In this document: one piece after another, positions 43,383-52,514 of the stretch | Position numbering within the stretch: position 1 is the stretch's first letter | Layout of the letters: each line of letters opens with the position of its first letter | DNA from: Chamaesiphon minutus PCC 6605 | GTDB lineage: Bacteria; Cyanobacteriota; Cyanobacteriia; Cyanobacteriales; Chamaesiphonaceae | DNA length: 64,000 nucleotides | Direction: 5' to 3' | Assembly (NCBI RefSeq): GCF_000317145.1 | Contig: NC_020053.1 | Location: 270,519 to 334,518 of the forward strand | Position numbers and translations under genes: made by a program | Notes under the pieces: generated by a model | What the model was told of the DNA's origin: nothing | What the model saw: only the letters and a program-made list of their open reading frames with translations | Databases searched by the model: none

Positions 43383-44274
43383 ATGATGGACTTAACCGAA
43401 CTATTTTGTGAAATAGATGATTTCTGCCAAGATTGGCTGGCAACTTTTTCATCAATATCTTTCCCTGCCAACGGTAATAGCTTACCAAAACGCTGCGGCC
43501 TATCACTGAGCGAGGTCATGACTATTTCTATTCATTTCCATCAGTCAAGCTATCGAACATTTAAGGATTATTACCTCAAAAATGTTTGTCAAAACTTAAC
43601 TGATTATTTTCCAAAGTTGGTTAGTTACAATAGAATGGTGGAGTTGATGCCAAATGTTTTAATAGCTTGCCTTTATTATCTCAACTCTCGTCAAGGTAAG
43701 GTGACTGGAATTAGTTTCGTGGATAGCACGGCTATTCCAGTTTGTCACCCAAAAAGAATTAAAAGAAATAAGGTTTTCAAAGAAACTGCCAAGCTGAGTA
43801 AGAGTTCTATGGGATGGTACTTTGGATTCAAGCTTCATTTAATTATTAATGATTGCGGAGAGATATTAAGCTGCAAAAATCACACCTGGCAATGTCGATG
43901 ACCGCACACATTTGCCATCAATGACACAGGGAATATCAGGAAAAATATTTGGAGACAAAGGATATATTAAGAAAGAACTATTTGAAGAATTATTAAATAA
44001 AGGATTGCAGCTAATTACGCCACTAAAATCTAATATGAAAAACAAGCTCATCTTGATGGATGACAAAATATCACTTCGGAAACGCTCGCTGATTGAAACG
44101 GTAAATGACCAGTTAAAAAATATTTGTTATTTAGTCCATTCTCGCCATCGGAGCTTGCATAATTTCATGCTAAATCTGATTACAGCATTAATTGCTTATA
44201 CTCATCAACCTAAAAAGCCGAGTTTGAAGCTAGATGAGCCTGCTCAAAACTTCTTTAGTATTGTTCCTATTTAG
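43383..44274 (+). pseudogene. IS982-family transposase, one-base frameshift
   Basis: The first part (43383-43901) begins MMDLTELFCEIDDFC, typical of IS982, with GISFVDSTAIPVCH giving the first Asp. At 43875-43879 there are five As where four would keep the frame (CKITPGNVDDRTH). The frame resumes to 44274 with GDKGYIKK (second Asp) and RSLIETVNDQLKN (Glu). A single extra A explains everything, so it is either a recent inactivating slip or a programmed frameshift on an A-run. I favour inactivation. Confidence 0.75.
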
Positions 44275-46152
44275 CCGATTATTTATTTATTAACTTAACT
44301 CAATATTTTCAATCATTAATCATCTTAATGATGGGTTTTATCGTGCCAAAATTTACATAAAATTTGCTATTAAGCTGAACATGTTGTCACATCTGAGTTC
44401 GATGAGGCTATGCCTCATCGAACTCAGGTGAATAATACTGTAACTATCCCGTTCTCGCGCCCATTCCTGACCTGCCGAGCTTTGGAGCTTATAGCCCGTC
44501 TTCTCTGAATAAGACAATAGATTCAGCTCTCGCAGTTGCTCCAACGCCTGGGAAATCCGCCCCTCTTGATTGCCCTGTCCCAACCGCTCGTAGAGACATT
44601 GACTCACCAGTGCCACCGTTGTCGGCTCTTGTTCTTGAATTAGCTCCAGCAACGAGACAATCTTCGCCACCCGCGCCAAGAGCGCATCCTGCAATACTTC
44701 ATCCTGACCAAATATCCGCGTCAGGGTGGTTTGCATATCATTGTCCAGCGATGACTGCTGTACCTCGAAAATGTCTTCGAGGGTAATCAAATTTCCCAAA
44801 GGTCTTGCGCCTAGCTTTCGCTCGCGAAACAGGTCGCCTAAAAGCTGCAACAGCCCGCGAATCGCATGATCGTCACCCTTGGCTCGACTCGATCGTAAGC
44901 GTAAATTCGACGTAATTTGCATCAGCAGATCGACATATCCTGGCAGCATGGGATAGACTTCCACGAAATCTTCTTCGGAAATCGTCTGACACTGATATCC
45001 ATACAGCTTGAGATCGCTCCGATACTGCTGAAATATCTCCCTCAGTGCCCCTTCTTGCGTCGGCAATTTCTTGAGTAAGCGTTTATGCACCACATCCCGA
45101 ATATTCGTCGGTGCCAAATGCACCCGCAACTTAGGCGGGAATCGATCCTTGAGCTTACCGATACTGCTTTCGTCGTCGCTATCCTCTAACTTCTGCTGAC
45201 CCGTTGCCAACAGCCAAACTTGCCCCTTGAGCTTCTGCCCCAAAGCCGAGACAAAAGACTGAAGCTTCAACATCCGCGTGTTGTTTTGATAGATGTATTG
45301 ACTGACTTCATCGACTACCACAAACAACGTTTTACCCGCAGCCCGCAACCGCAGCATTTCGGAGATCGCTTTAATCGTTTCATCGACCGAAGATCCTTCA
45401 CCCGTATTCGCCCCCGCACGGCTCTCAAACCAACTCAACGGATCGGTATACCGACTCGGATTCATCGCGTGCATCACCTGAGAAAATTCTTCCTCAGCCA
45501 TCCGACTATCTTTCGCTTCAGCCCAAGCCCGACCGAGCAGCCGCTGGGCACTCGCTTCAAACTCCGGCCACAGACCTTCAAGTTCGAGGTTTAACTCGTA
45601 ATCTGCCACATAATTACTGGTACTGCAATAGCCCAGCCGTTTCTGGATTTCCCGCTTCACGGCTGCATGAATCTGTTCGTCATCCCGTGCCACCGCTCCA
45701 ATATCAAAGATGACGGCGATCGGTTGTACCAGACTCCGAACCTTCGTCCAAGCCGCCCTAAATTCATTGGATTTAGGCGATTCATCCCGTTTAAGAAAAA
45801 CTTCAGCGATCTCCTGTCCATCGGGCAAAATTAAGCCATCTAGAGCTAATCCCAACAGTTTGGCAAAGCTAGATTTCCCCGAACCGTAAAATCCAGAAAT
45901 CCATGAGGCGGGTAATTCTACCCCGCCAGTTTTTTGCAGTTCCTCGGCTAGACTGCTCAACAATTTGACAAACTGCTCGTGAATTCCAATCTTGGAGCGG
46001 GGATCGTTTTCAGGATATCCACCCGTGACTATGTACTCGGAAACTTCCGCCGCTACCTTGGCCGGATCTTGCTCATGGAAGTAAATGACTGGAGCGATAT
46101 CGCGCGTCACATCATTGGCAAATACATCCTTAATCTGCATCGAAGTTCTCCA

Positions 46153-46791
46153 TCATGAATAAATGCGCGGGCGATAATCACGGTCAGCCGACAACTCACC
46201 CATAAACGACAGTGCATTTAAGTCTTGACGCTTGCCAGGATAGAGTAAAACCACAGGCAAATTCCGCATTTTCCCATCGATCAGCTTGAGCAATGCTGAA
46301 GATCGAAAAAAGGGATAAAGTGCCCCTGTCCGTGCCAATAAAACCAGGGTGCGGTTTACCACCAAGGGATTCTCAGTGGCAAACTCATCGATTAAATTTA
46401 CAACATCTTTAGCAATCCCATCCACGCCATCAATGTAGTGCGACAGTTTATCTTTGAGATGATTCAACGCTCGATCGGGATCGCGCTCATAGAGACGGTG
46501 TTCCATCCGGATCGTGCTCTCGATTAATTTAGGATCTTCAGCCTTAATCCGATTTAATAGCAGTTGATGTAGCGAAATCGATCGGACATTCCAACCACCG
46601 CCTTTCAAATCGTCGCTCAAATTCCGAATTAATCGGCGCAGCTTAAATTCTTCGGTTGGATCGTAGACTAAAATGGCAAACCGATAATTTCGCATCGTGC
46701 TAATTTTCGGGCCGCTAGCTTCGAGCAAATCGCTCCGGAGAGCCGCAATCGATCGATCTAGTGAAACATCTGTAAATAGTGTACCCGTCAT
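46153..46791 (-). CDS. brxB: BREX protein BrxB
   Basis: 212 residues of the DUF1788/BrxB type: RFAILVYDPTEEFKLRRLIRNLSDDLKGGGWNVRSISLHQLL near the N-terminus and VVLLYPGKRQDLNALSFMGELSADRDYRPRI at the C-terminus, the latter being the P-loop-like GxR segment typical of the family. It overlaps brxA by 4 bp and lies 12 bp from brxC, so it is translated with both. Intact. Needed for methylation in the E. coli type 1 system. Confidence 0.82.
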   Translation of the reverse strand: MTGTLFTDVSLDRSIAALRSDLLEASGPKISTMRNYRFAILVYDPTEEFKLRRLIRNLSDDLKGGGWNVRSISLHQLLLNRIKAEDPKLIESTIRMEHRLYERDPDRALNHLKDKLSHYIDGVDGIAKDVVNLIDEFATENPLVVNRTLVLLARTGALYPFFRSSALLKLIDGKMRNLPVVLLYPGKRQDLNALSFMGELSADRDYRPRIYS

Positions 46792-47627
46792 CCGCCGTTC
46801 TCACCCCACCCTTCCAAAACCCCCGCCGCCCAAGCCTGGAGATCTGGATACTGCCAGCCAAAATCGTAGAGATCGCTCATCCGCGCAAATGCAAATCCAG
46901 GCAACTGTCTCACCCGCTGTTCTAAAGTCACATCGCTCAATCCCACCGAACGCAGATAGGGATTGTCGATCGGCGAACCTGAATAGGACAGATGCCGGAG
47001 CAGATACAGCCAATAACCTAATGCCTCATCGCTCACTTTGGGATAAGTAATCGTCCGACTACCCACCCCCACAGAACACAATCCTGCCGACGTTGATGAA
47101 GTGAGTAGACTCGAAGCCAGCCGCTGAAGTGTGACCGTTGCCCAATCCAGCTTAAATTCCTGCGCTAGCCACCGCGTGACGATATCGCGATCGATCGCCA
47201 ATACACCCTGCGATCGTCGCTGCTCGAAAAACTCCCCTGTAAACTTTCGGTAGGTCGGATCGCTCAATTGCAGGTGCCAATGGCAGATGTTTTGACGAGC
47301 GATCGGATCTCTGGGCTGCCAACCGATTAACACCGCTAATGCGTCTGGATATGTATCGTAGCGATAAGACAACTCACCCAGCAATAGCTGCACGCGAGCG
47401 ATACTTTTGCTCCCAAACCATCGCTGTGCAAACGCGACTTCAGTGCGTTGCTCCTTGGGGAGATCCAGCCGCAGATACTCCCAGTAGGCGCGACTTTCCT
47501 CTACAAGTAATGATGCCCGCAACTGTCGCGAATGAAACCCAATGACCTCCTGGCCATAAGTCTTAGCATCTGGTGTAGCCATAGAATCGAACCGCTCTTT
47601 TGCTACAAGTGTTGCCATTAAAGTCAA
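46788..47627 (-). CDS. brxA: BREX protein BrxA
   Basis: 279 residues matching the DUF1819/BrxA type: an N-terminal FHSRQLRASLLVEESRAYWEYL segment and a VAFAQRWFGSKSIARVQLLLGELSYRYDTYP block typical of BrxA, a winged-helix DNA-binding protein. It overlaps both brxB and brxE by 4 bp, so the three genes form a tightly coupled set. Intact. Confidence 0.8.
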   Translation of the reverse strand: MTLMATLVAKERFDSMATPDAKTYGQEVIGFHSRQLRASLLVEESRAYWEYLRLDLPKEQRTEVAFAQRWFGSKSIARVQLLLGELSYRYDTYPDALAVLIGWQPRDPIARQNICHWHLQLSDPTYRKFTGEFFEQRRSQGVLAIDRDIVTRWLAQEFKLDWATVTLQRLASSLLTSSTSAGLCSVGVGSRTITYPKVSDEALGYWLYLLRHLSYSGSPIDNPYLRSVGLSDVTLEQRVRQLPGFAFARMSDLYDFGWQYPDLQAWAAGVLEGWGENGG

Positions 47628-48208
47628 TGCTCCCCAATTCGATACATCGGCATTGGATAATTATCCGCTAATGGCAGCAGTGCTGCCGCTAATTTTTTCG
47701 CCTTAATGTCCAGATCCTCCGTACCATCATCAACCAAAAGCCTACCGCCTGGAACGATCTTAGTCTCGATCCGATCCGAGATGCTTAACAACGCTTCAAA
47801 TGCCGCTCGATCGAAAGACGCTCCTAGTTCGATCGATAACGGTAAAACCGCCGATGGCATCTGGCTTACAGCATTGCGTTTATGCTCGACTAACCGATCG
47901 ATCAGTTGCTCGTCAACGTTCGCACCCCAAAAAAATAAAGTTCTCAACGCATCCGGTTTCGCTAATTTGATTCTTTCTCGTCGATCGGTCTGAATTGCCG
48001 CCGATCTAACCGCCTCAAGTGCCGCCCACTGGTAAGTTTTAGGCAACAACCGCTTAAATAAGTCGCCGCCGCCTGCGGCATCAACAACGTCTGTCCGCCA
48101 CCAATCCAACCGCTTCGGCTCACACAAACCTTCCCCAGCCCAAGCGATCGTCATTTGCAGGGCTAAGATGGCATCCAAAGTTGAGGCAGAGATTCGTTCG
48201 CTAGTCAT
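47624..48208 (-). CDS. brxE: BREX protein BrxE (type 6 marker)
   Basis: 194 residues from the ATG at 48208 (MTSERISAST), preferred over 48223 because AAGG sits five bases upstream. The ALQMTIAWAGEGLCEPKRLDWWRTDVVDAAGGGDLFKRLLP region matches BrxE, the small protein that opens type 6 BREX operons. It overlaps brxA by 4 bp. Function unknown. Its presence first in the operon, with brxHI last, fixes the type. Confidence 0.78.
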   Translation of the reverse strand: MTSERISASTLDAILALQMTIAWAGEGLCEPKRLDWWRTDVVDAAGGGDLFKRLLPKTYQWAALEAVRSAAIQTDRRERIKLAKPDALRTLFFWGANVDEQLIDRLVEHKRNAVSQMPSAVLPLSIELGASFDRAAFEALLSISDRIETKIVPGGRLLVDDGTEDLDIKAKKLAAALLPLADNYPMPMYRIGEH

Positions 48209-48223
48209 TTTAGCCTTATCCAT

Positions 48224-48503
48224 TCGCGGAGTCGATCGATATTAAACTTGCCCTTTACGTGAATCGCCAACGAAACCTTCCACGATCTTTCGGATCTAAC
48301 CTCCCCTCGCTCGTTCGCAGTTCGGTTAACCCCGATCCCCGCTCCGATCGAAACCCTATCGTATCACCGAAAGACCCTTCTCCCGATCGATTCTTTATCT
48401 GTACTGATTTATATTGGGAGTTAAACCAAGCAACTATCTCGCGACAGCCACTTAGTTTAACTGTGCGTTTACCCCTCAATAAAAGTTTTAGCTTATTTAT
48501 TTA
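48224..48503. other. Upstream region of the BREX operon
   Basis: About 280 bp between brxE and repeat block B. Short frames exist on both strands (minus-strand 48255-48479, plus-strand 48259-48504) but overlap each other and lack recognisable domains. The BREX promoter should lie here. I see no clear operator or terminator. Confidence 0.4.
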
Positions 48504-48836
48504 GTTCCACGTAATTACGTGGAACTAAACATTGGCTTTAAATCCTTACTCAGTAAGAATTATAGTCTTAGCATATCCGATCGAGTGCTGGCTACTCTTG
48601 AAAGAGAATTTCGGTGAAAGTGTTGTTTGTCAATAGTTTTAGCTCATTTAAACAGTTCCACGTAATTACGTGGAACTAAATCAGCAGATAAACTACCAGC
48701 ATCTTCAGGAAATACTAGCGATAGTTGGCACCAGTCAAAAGTCAGTCAAAAGTCAAAGAAAGAATTAATCGCCAGAAACCTGTATTCAGAAGCAATTTCA
48801 GGTTATTTGGATAGTTCCACGTAATTACGTGGAACT
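48504..48836. repeat. Direct repeat block B bounding the BREX island, with three 22-bp palindromes
   Basis: Palindromes at 48504-48525, 48655-48676 and 48814-48835, all identical to those of block A. Spacings are 151 and 159 bp; the second is longer than in A because of a GTCAAAA-type duplication near 48735-48755. Before the third palindrome the minus of frameshifts leaves a readable ghost, KELIARNLYSEAISGYL then DSST and stop, matching the end of the 98-residue gene at 26617-26913. Confidence 0.85.
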
Positions 48837-48915
48837 GAAGATACCTTGACCGATCCACCAGCACAATCTACAATAGGCGGAAAGCGGAAAATCACGTTGA
48901 AAGGCTTGATTTTTT

Positions 48916-49704
48916 TTAGCGATCTTCCATAATCTTGGGATCGAGCACGATCGCCCGCTCGTAGTCGTTCGCGGCTCCCAGCAGGTCATTTAAAAAATCC
49001 CGCTTGAGCAGACTCCGCACGAAATAAGCAGATGCCAGATGAGGATCGAGATCGATGGCTCGGTCATAATCAGCCAACGCCCCGACAGGATCGCCAAGTT
49101 CCCGATGCTTGAGCGTACCGCGATTATAATACGCCTCGGACAAGTTGGGATCGAGTGAGATCGCCCGATCGTAATCGGCTAAGGCACCAGCAATATCCAT
49201 CAGTTTGACATTTTTTAGCAGTCCGCGACAGTTATATGCAGCCGCAAAATTCGGGTCGATCTCGATCGCCAGATCGAAATCCGTCAAAGCATACTCGATA
49301 TCCCCAAGTTCGGCATATTTAATCAACCCACGAGTGTTATACACCGAGGCATCGCGGGGGTTAAGGACGATCGACAGATTGAGATCGGCTAGGGCACCTG
49401 GAATATCGCCTAACTGCTGGTACTTCAGTAACCCACGATTGGCATAGGCGATCGCATAATCGGGGTCGCAGCGCACGGCTGAGTCAAAATCGACCAGCGC
49501 ACCCTGAATATCTCGCAATTTTGCATACCTAAACGAGCCGCGATAGTTATAGGCTCTGGCATAGCCAGGAGCTTGGCGCACGGCTCGATCGTAAGCCGCT
49601 AAAGCACCTCGATCGTTCCCGATTTGAGATTGTCGATTACCGATCGAAATATAGTTATCGGCGGTGATGATGAGATCGCCATGTTTGGGTAATTTATCTG
49701 ACAT
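48916..49704 (-). CDS. Tetratricopeptide-repeat protein
   Basis: 262 residues made of about seven 34-residue TPR units, each with the W/Y-G-Y-A-P pattern: ALADYDRAISLDPNLSEAYYNRGTLKHRELGD and close variants. Such repeats build a protein-binding superhelix. There is no signal peptide or catalytic domain. It lies outside repeat block B and points toward it. Its partner is unknown. Confidence 0.85.
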   Translation of the reverse strand: MSDKLPKHGDLIITADNYISIGNRQSQIGNDRGALAAYDRAVRQAPGYARAYNYRGSFRYAKLRDIQGALVDFDSAVRCDPDYAIAYANRGLLKYQQLGDIPGALADLNLSIVLNPRDASVYNTRGLIKYAELGDIEYALTDFDLAIEIDPNFAAAYNCRGLLKNVKLMDIAGALADYDRAISLDPNLSEAYYNRGTLKHRELGDPVGALADYDRAIDLDPHLASAYFVRSLLKRDFLNDLLGAANDYERAIVLDPKIMEDR

Positions 49705-49777
49705 CGACAGTTGGGGTATCGTAGAAACTTCATTTTGAACCCTCCCCCTTTTTCAAAAGGGGGATTCCGACAGTCAG

Positions 49778-51292
49778 TTACACAGCTTTTCGGTCGGAGC
49801 ATAGCTCACCTATCTGGCTGTGGCGTTTATCGTGGTTAGCGAATTGCTCCAAGGGTGGATGACCCAGCCTACTTTTGTCAAAGACTACTCGTTCGCAATT
49901 TATTTTAGATCGTTGCCATGCCGCTAACAAGACTGGTTCCAGCCTCAAATACTCTGTTTGAGCATCTCGCAATGTCAACTCGTCGTCATCAACATATCTA
50001 GCTAGGTACGCGCTAAACAAATCTCGCTGCATTACAATCCCAGTTTGGTCATAATGCACTCTTTCAGAAAGAGATTTCTTAACCCTTTCTCCAGTTAAAT
50101 GAGTTTGGGATAAAGCTGTTTTCCTAGTAGAAAATTTAGTAAATGAACCGCCAGCACTTTCAGCCTTGCGCTTCAACTCAGATTGAAACAACCCTGGAGA
50201 TTTAGCTGAAATAGCTTTACCATAACGCTTTTGCCATCCTTTTATGGACACGTTTTCAGCATTTATGTTATTACCATTTCGCAAAATATCATTAGCGATC
50301 TCTCTATTTTTCGACTTGACATAAGCCGCTCTACGCCGCTCTAGCTCTCTCTTTTTTACTGCTAATCGTTGATAGTTTTTAGTCTTATTCCACGATCTCA
50401 CACCCTTCTTATTCTTGCCTTTTTTAATTACAACTTTTCGACCTCTTTTGGCTGGGAAATCAGACTCATAATTATCTGGGTTGGCAAGACGCTGAGAGCG
50501 TTGCATGGCTTGTTGAATCTTTGATACCTGCTTTTTAATCACAGGCACCTTATCAGCAAAAGGCAATAATCCAGCATTATTATCGGCAACATAAGCAACA
50601 TTGGAGACATTTAGATCGATGCCAATGATACCATTGTTGATGAAGTTTGCAGGTTTTTGATAGGGTAATCCCTCGCAAATTAGTTGTGCAAACCATCTCC
50701 GCTTTCCGTTGAGATCTCGTTTGAGAATCCGTACATACTTGATTATTGATGTCAACCCGTGCATTAGCACTAAGTTAGACTCATCTATAATCGGATAAGC
50801 ACGGAGTTTCCCCCAAACTAATTGGTTTTCACTCCATCTAATCCCCTGTTTATTGCTTTTCCCCTCCATGCTATTAAAGCGATTAGGTACCTTAAACCGC
50901 ACATTTTTTGCGCGACCAAATAATACCTTTTCACTAGCTTGGAATGCTCTAGTAGCGAGTTTCTGTTGAGTAGCTGAATCTACCTTCTGAGCAATCCATT
51001 TAGCTGAGGATGCTGCTTGGGTGGCAAAAGACATTAACTCGAACTCACTATATCGTTGTTGAGTTTTAGCTAGTTGAAAAGCATCATTTCGAGCTTTCCC
51101 TTTAGCAATTTTTTTAGCTTGTTCAAAAGCTGGCGAGTTTCTAACCAGATTCACTCGCACCATCGCTTCATTCAGCAAAGCATTATAGAGTTGTCGTCCC
51201 GCCTGAAAGCGTGACAATAGCTCTGCATCTTCTTTACTACTGACAACTAATGCTACTTCTGTTATAAATGATGGAGTCTTAGCCCGTGGCAT
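49778..51292 (-). CDS. TnpB-like RuvC-fold protein of the IS605 group
   Basis: 504 residues. RuvC motifs are visible: GIIGIDLNVSNVAYV (catalytic Asp I), NINAENVSIKGW (Glu II) and MQRDLFSAYLARY (Asp III). The zinc finger, which in TnpB normally has two CxxC pairs before the last motif, reads SQTHLTG and YDQTG here, with all cysteines absent. The N-terminus (MPRAKTPSFITEVALVVSSKED) and the inserted basic stretch are longer than usual. The Cys loss is consistent with a divergent or repurposed TnpB. A 3' hairpin region near 49735-49765 could be part of an omega-RNA. Confidence 0.75.
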   Translation of the reverse strand: MPRAKTPSFITEVALVVSSKEDAELLSRFQAGRQLYNALLNEAMVRVNLVRNSPAFEQAKKIAKGKARNDAFQLAKTQQRYSEFELMSFATQAASSAKWIAQKVDSATQQKLATRAFQASEKVLFGRAKNVRFKVPNRFNSMEGKSNKQGIRWSENQLVWGKLRAYPIIDESNLVLMHGLTSIIKYVRILKRDLNGKRRWFAQLICEGLPYQKPANFINNGIIGIDLNVSNVAYVADNNAGLLPFADKVPVIKKQVSKIQQAMQRSQRLANPDNYESDFPAKRGRKVVIKKGKNKKGVRSWNKTKNYQRLAVKKRELERRRAAYVKSKNREIANDILRNGNNINAENVSIKGWQKRYGKAISAKSPGLFQSELKRKAESAGGSFTKFSTRKTALSQTHLTGERVKKSLSERVHYDQTGIVMQRDLFSAYLARYVDDDELTLRDAQTEYLRLEPVLLAAWQRSKINCERVVFDKSRLGHPPLEQFANHDKRHSQIGELCSDRKAV

Positions 51293-51342
51293 TTAAACAT
51301 CTTTACAACTCAACTATTTAAGCTTATCGTGATAGTAGATAG

Positions 51343-51549
51343 ATGTCAATCAATCAACCAAAAATAACATTAAAAGATACGTTTCAATATAGACTCAGTG
51401 AGCATTCAACAGGATTAGCTACGGTACATTTAGCCTGGATACCAAAGCGAATTAGACCAGTATTGAAGGGTAAGACAAGATTAAGATTAGTTGAAATATT
51501 AGAATCGGCAACTAGTGACAAAAGATGGATAATTAAAACTAAAGAATAG
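51343..51549 (+). pseudogene. Truncated TnpA (Y1 transposase) N-terminus
   Basis: 68 residues divergent from the TnpB-like gene. STGLATVHLAWIPKRIRPVLKGKTRLRLVEILESATSDKRWIIKTKE is the opening of a Y1 transposase (TnpA), but the frame ends before the HUH motif and tyrosine. Together with TnpB it marks a remnant IS605-type element that cannot move by itself. Confidence 0.6.
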
Positions 51550-51938
51550 ACTCAAACCATATATACTTTTCATTTAAATATGATGAGACAACAGCTATAC
51601 TTGATATCATCAAATCATTTAAAATGACAGAAGTTTTAGGTTGGTAAAAATGGAGTTTCCAGTCTTATTAAAACTTCCATCACTATGAACGAGGAGTTGT
51701 TTTTATGGCACCAGTGGTAAAGCTAGTATAGTCTAGCCAAGTTGTGGGACAACGTTGTCCCACAACTTGTCGATCTGCTAAATCGTAGATCGGTGTTTAG
51801 CTCTCATCTCAAGTCAAAGATCGATTTAAGTCTACAACTCGAAGAGGATCGACAATCGAGATCGAGTAATTTGACTCAAGGCTTAATCGCAAGTCAAGTG
51901 TTTAGATAGGACTTATTTACCCACCCGCTACACGCAAG
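51550..51938. other. Non-coding region holding the third parS-like palindrome
   Basis: 389 bp between the IS605 remnant and the conjugation cluster. Apart from the 30-bp palindrome at 51739-51768, I see only short frames. A small ATG downstream of GAGGAG near 51690-51705 begins an 8-codon frame that is unlikely to be meaningful. The promoter for the rightward cluster probably lies after the palindrome. Confidence 0.5.
51739..51768. repeat. Perfect 30-bp palindrome, candidate parS (copy 3)
   Basis: Half-site AAGTTGTGGGACAAC and its mirror, sharing the core of the copies at 939-966 and 3080-3105. It is 48 kb away from parAB in this window, upstream of the conjugation cluster. Either ParB acts here too (as a second centromere site or regulator), or the replicon is circular and the sites lie closer. 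Confidence 0.6.
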
Positions 51939-52514
51939 ATGGAACAAACCACTGCTCTCAACCATGCCATCAGCAAGTTAGCCTTAAATCGATCGTTTGC
52001 CAACTATCACATTCAAGCAGACGATCCGATTCGCGATGTAACTGGAATGCTCGATCGGATCGAACGAATTAAAGATGCTATTCCCCTAGCGGTGACTCAA
52101 TCCCTGGATTTGGCAGGGAAGAGATTAGAGACCCAATTCGAGCTAGTGAGCAAACCATTACTAGAGACTCTAGCCATCCAACAAGCCCATATGGGCACCG
52201 TTCGACATCAATTAACCTCGCTGGAAAAAAGGTTCATCGATGCCGGACGTGTCGCGGCTCCCGCTCAGATCTGGCATTCTTGGCTGCTATTGGGTTTGGC
52301 CTTGACGATCTTGGGATTATTGGGGTACAACACCGTCATTGCCAAGCAGAGTCCCAGTCCGGCTTGGACGCAGACACAGGCGGGTAAATTAGCCAAACAA
52401 ATAAGCGATCGCAATCCTCAACTAATGAATAATTGTCGGCCATTAACAGCAAAGGAACATCGAGAGTTGGGATCGCAGCATCAAGCGAAGAAAATCTGTT
52501 CGATTTTTCTATAA
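51939..52514 (+). CDS. Membrane-anchored coiled-coil protein of the conjugation cluster
   Basis: 191 residues. A helical region of about 100 residues (IRDVTGMLDRIERIKDAIPLAVTQSLDLAGKRLETQFELVSKPLLETLAIQQ) is followed by one membrane segment (WLLLGLALTILGLLGYNTVI, about 114-133) and a basic tail. No family named. First gene of the rightward set that leads into the VirB4-like gene, so it may be a transfer accessory. Confidence 0.6.
   Translation: MEQTTALNHAISKLALNRSFANYHIQADDPIRDVTGMLDRIERIKDAIPLAVTQSLDLAGKRLETQFELVSKPLLETLAIQQAHMGTVRHQLTSLEKRFIDAGRVAAPAQIWHSWLLLGLALTILGLLGYNTVIAKQSPSPAWTQTQAGKLAKQISDRNPQLMNNCRPLTAKEHRELGSQHQAKKICSIFL

Larger units (their letters stand above)
43091..44427. mobile_element. 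IS982-family insertion with a flanking 35-bp hairpin repeat
   Basis: A 35-bp hairpin (16-bp arms CTGAGTTCGATGAGGC, 3-nt loop) is complete at 44393-44427 and truncated to its first 27 bp at 43091-43117 (one base different). Between them lie a further hairpin (43177-43223, 20-bp arms) and a transposase. True IS ends could not be fixed. Frame logic fits the hairpin having entered brxC first (35 bp breaks the frame) and the IS afterwards. Confidence 0.65.
39731..46140 (-). pseudogene. brxC: BREX ATPase BrxC, broken into three parts by inserted elements
   Basis: N-part 44428-46140 (571 codons) carries the Walker A motif GFYGSGKSS (83-91) and the AAA core. The middle part is 42512-43090 (193 codons) and the C-part 39731-41065 (445 codons including stop), ending DGKSNIRIRLI. 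Splicing out the hairpin-plus-IS982 segment (43091-44427) and the IS at 41071-42511 with one 5-bp target copy gives one continuous 1208-residue frame, the usual size of BrxC. The joins read SIIH-VIPNE and DRYF-DVAII. At present the N-part reads through into IS sequence and stops at 44353. Loss of full-length BrxC should abolish BREX defence. Confidence 0.85.

Noticed and set aside
48255-48504. Short overlapping frames upstream of brxE
   Set aside because: Frames on both strands occupy the same bases, neither has a domain or ribosome-binding site, and composition is not gene-like.
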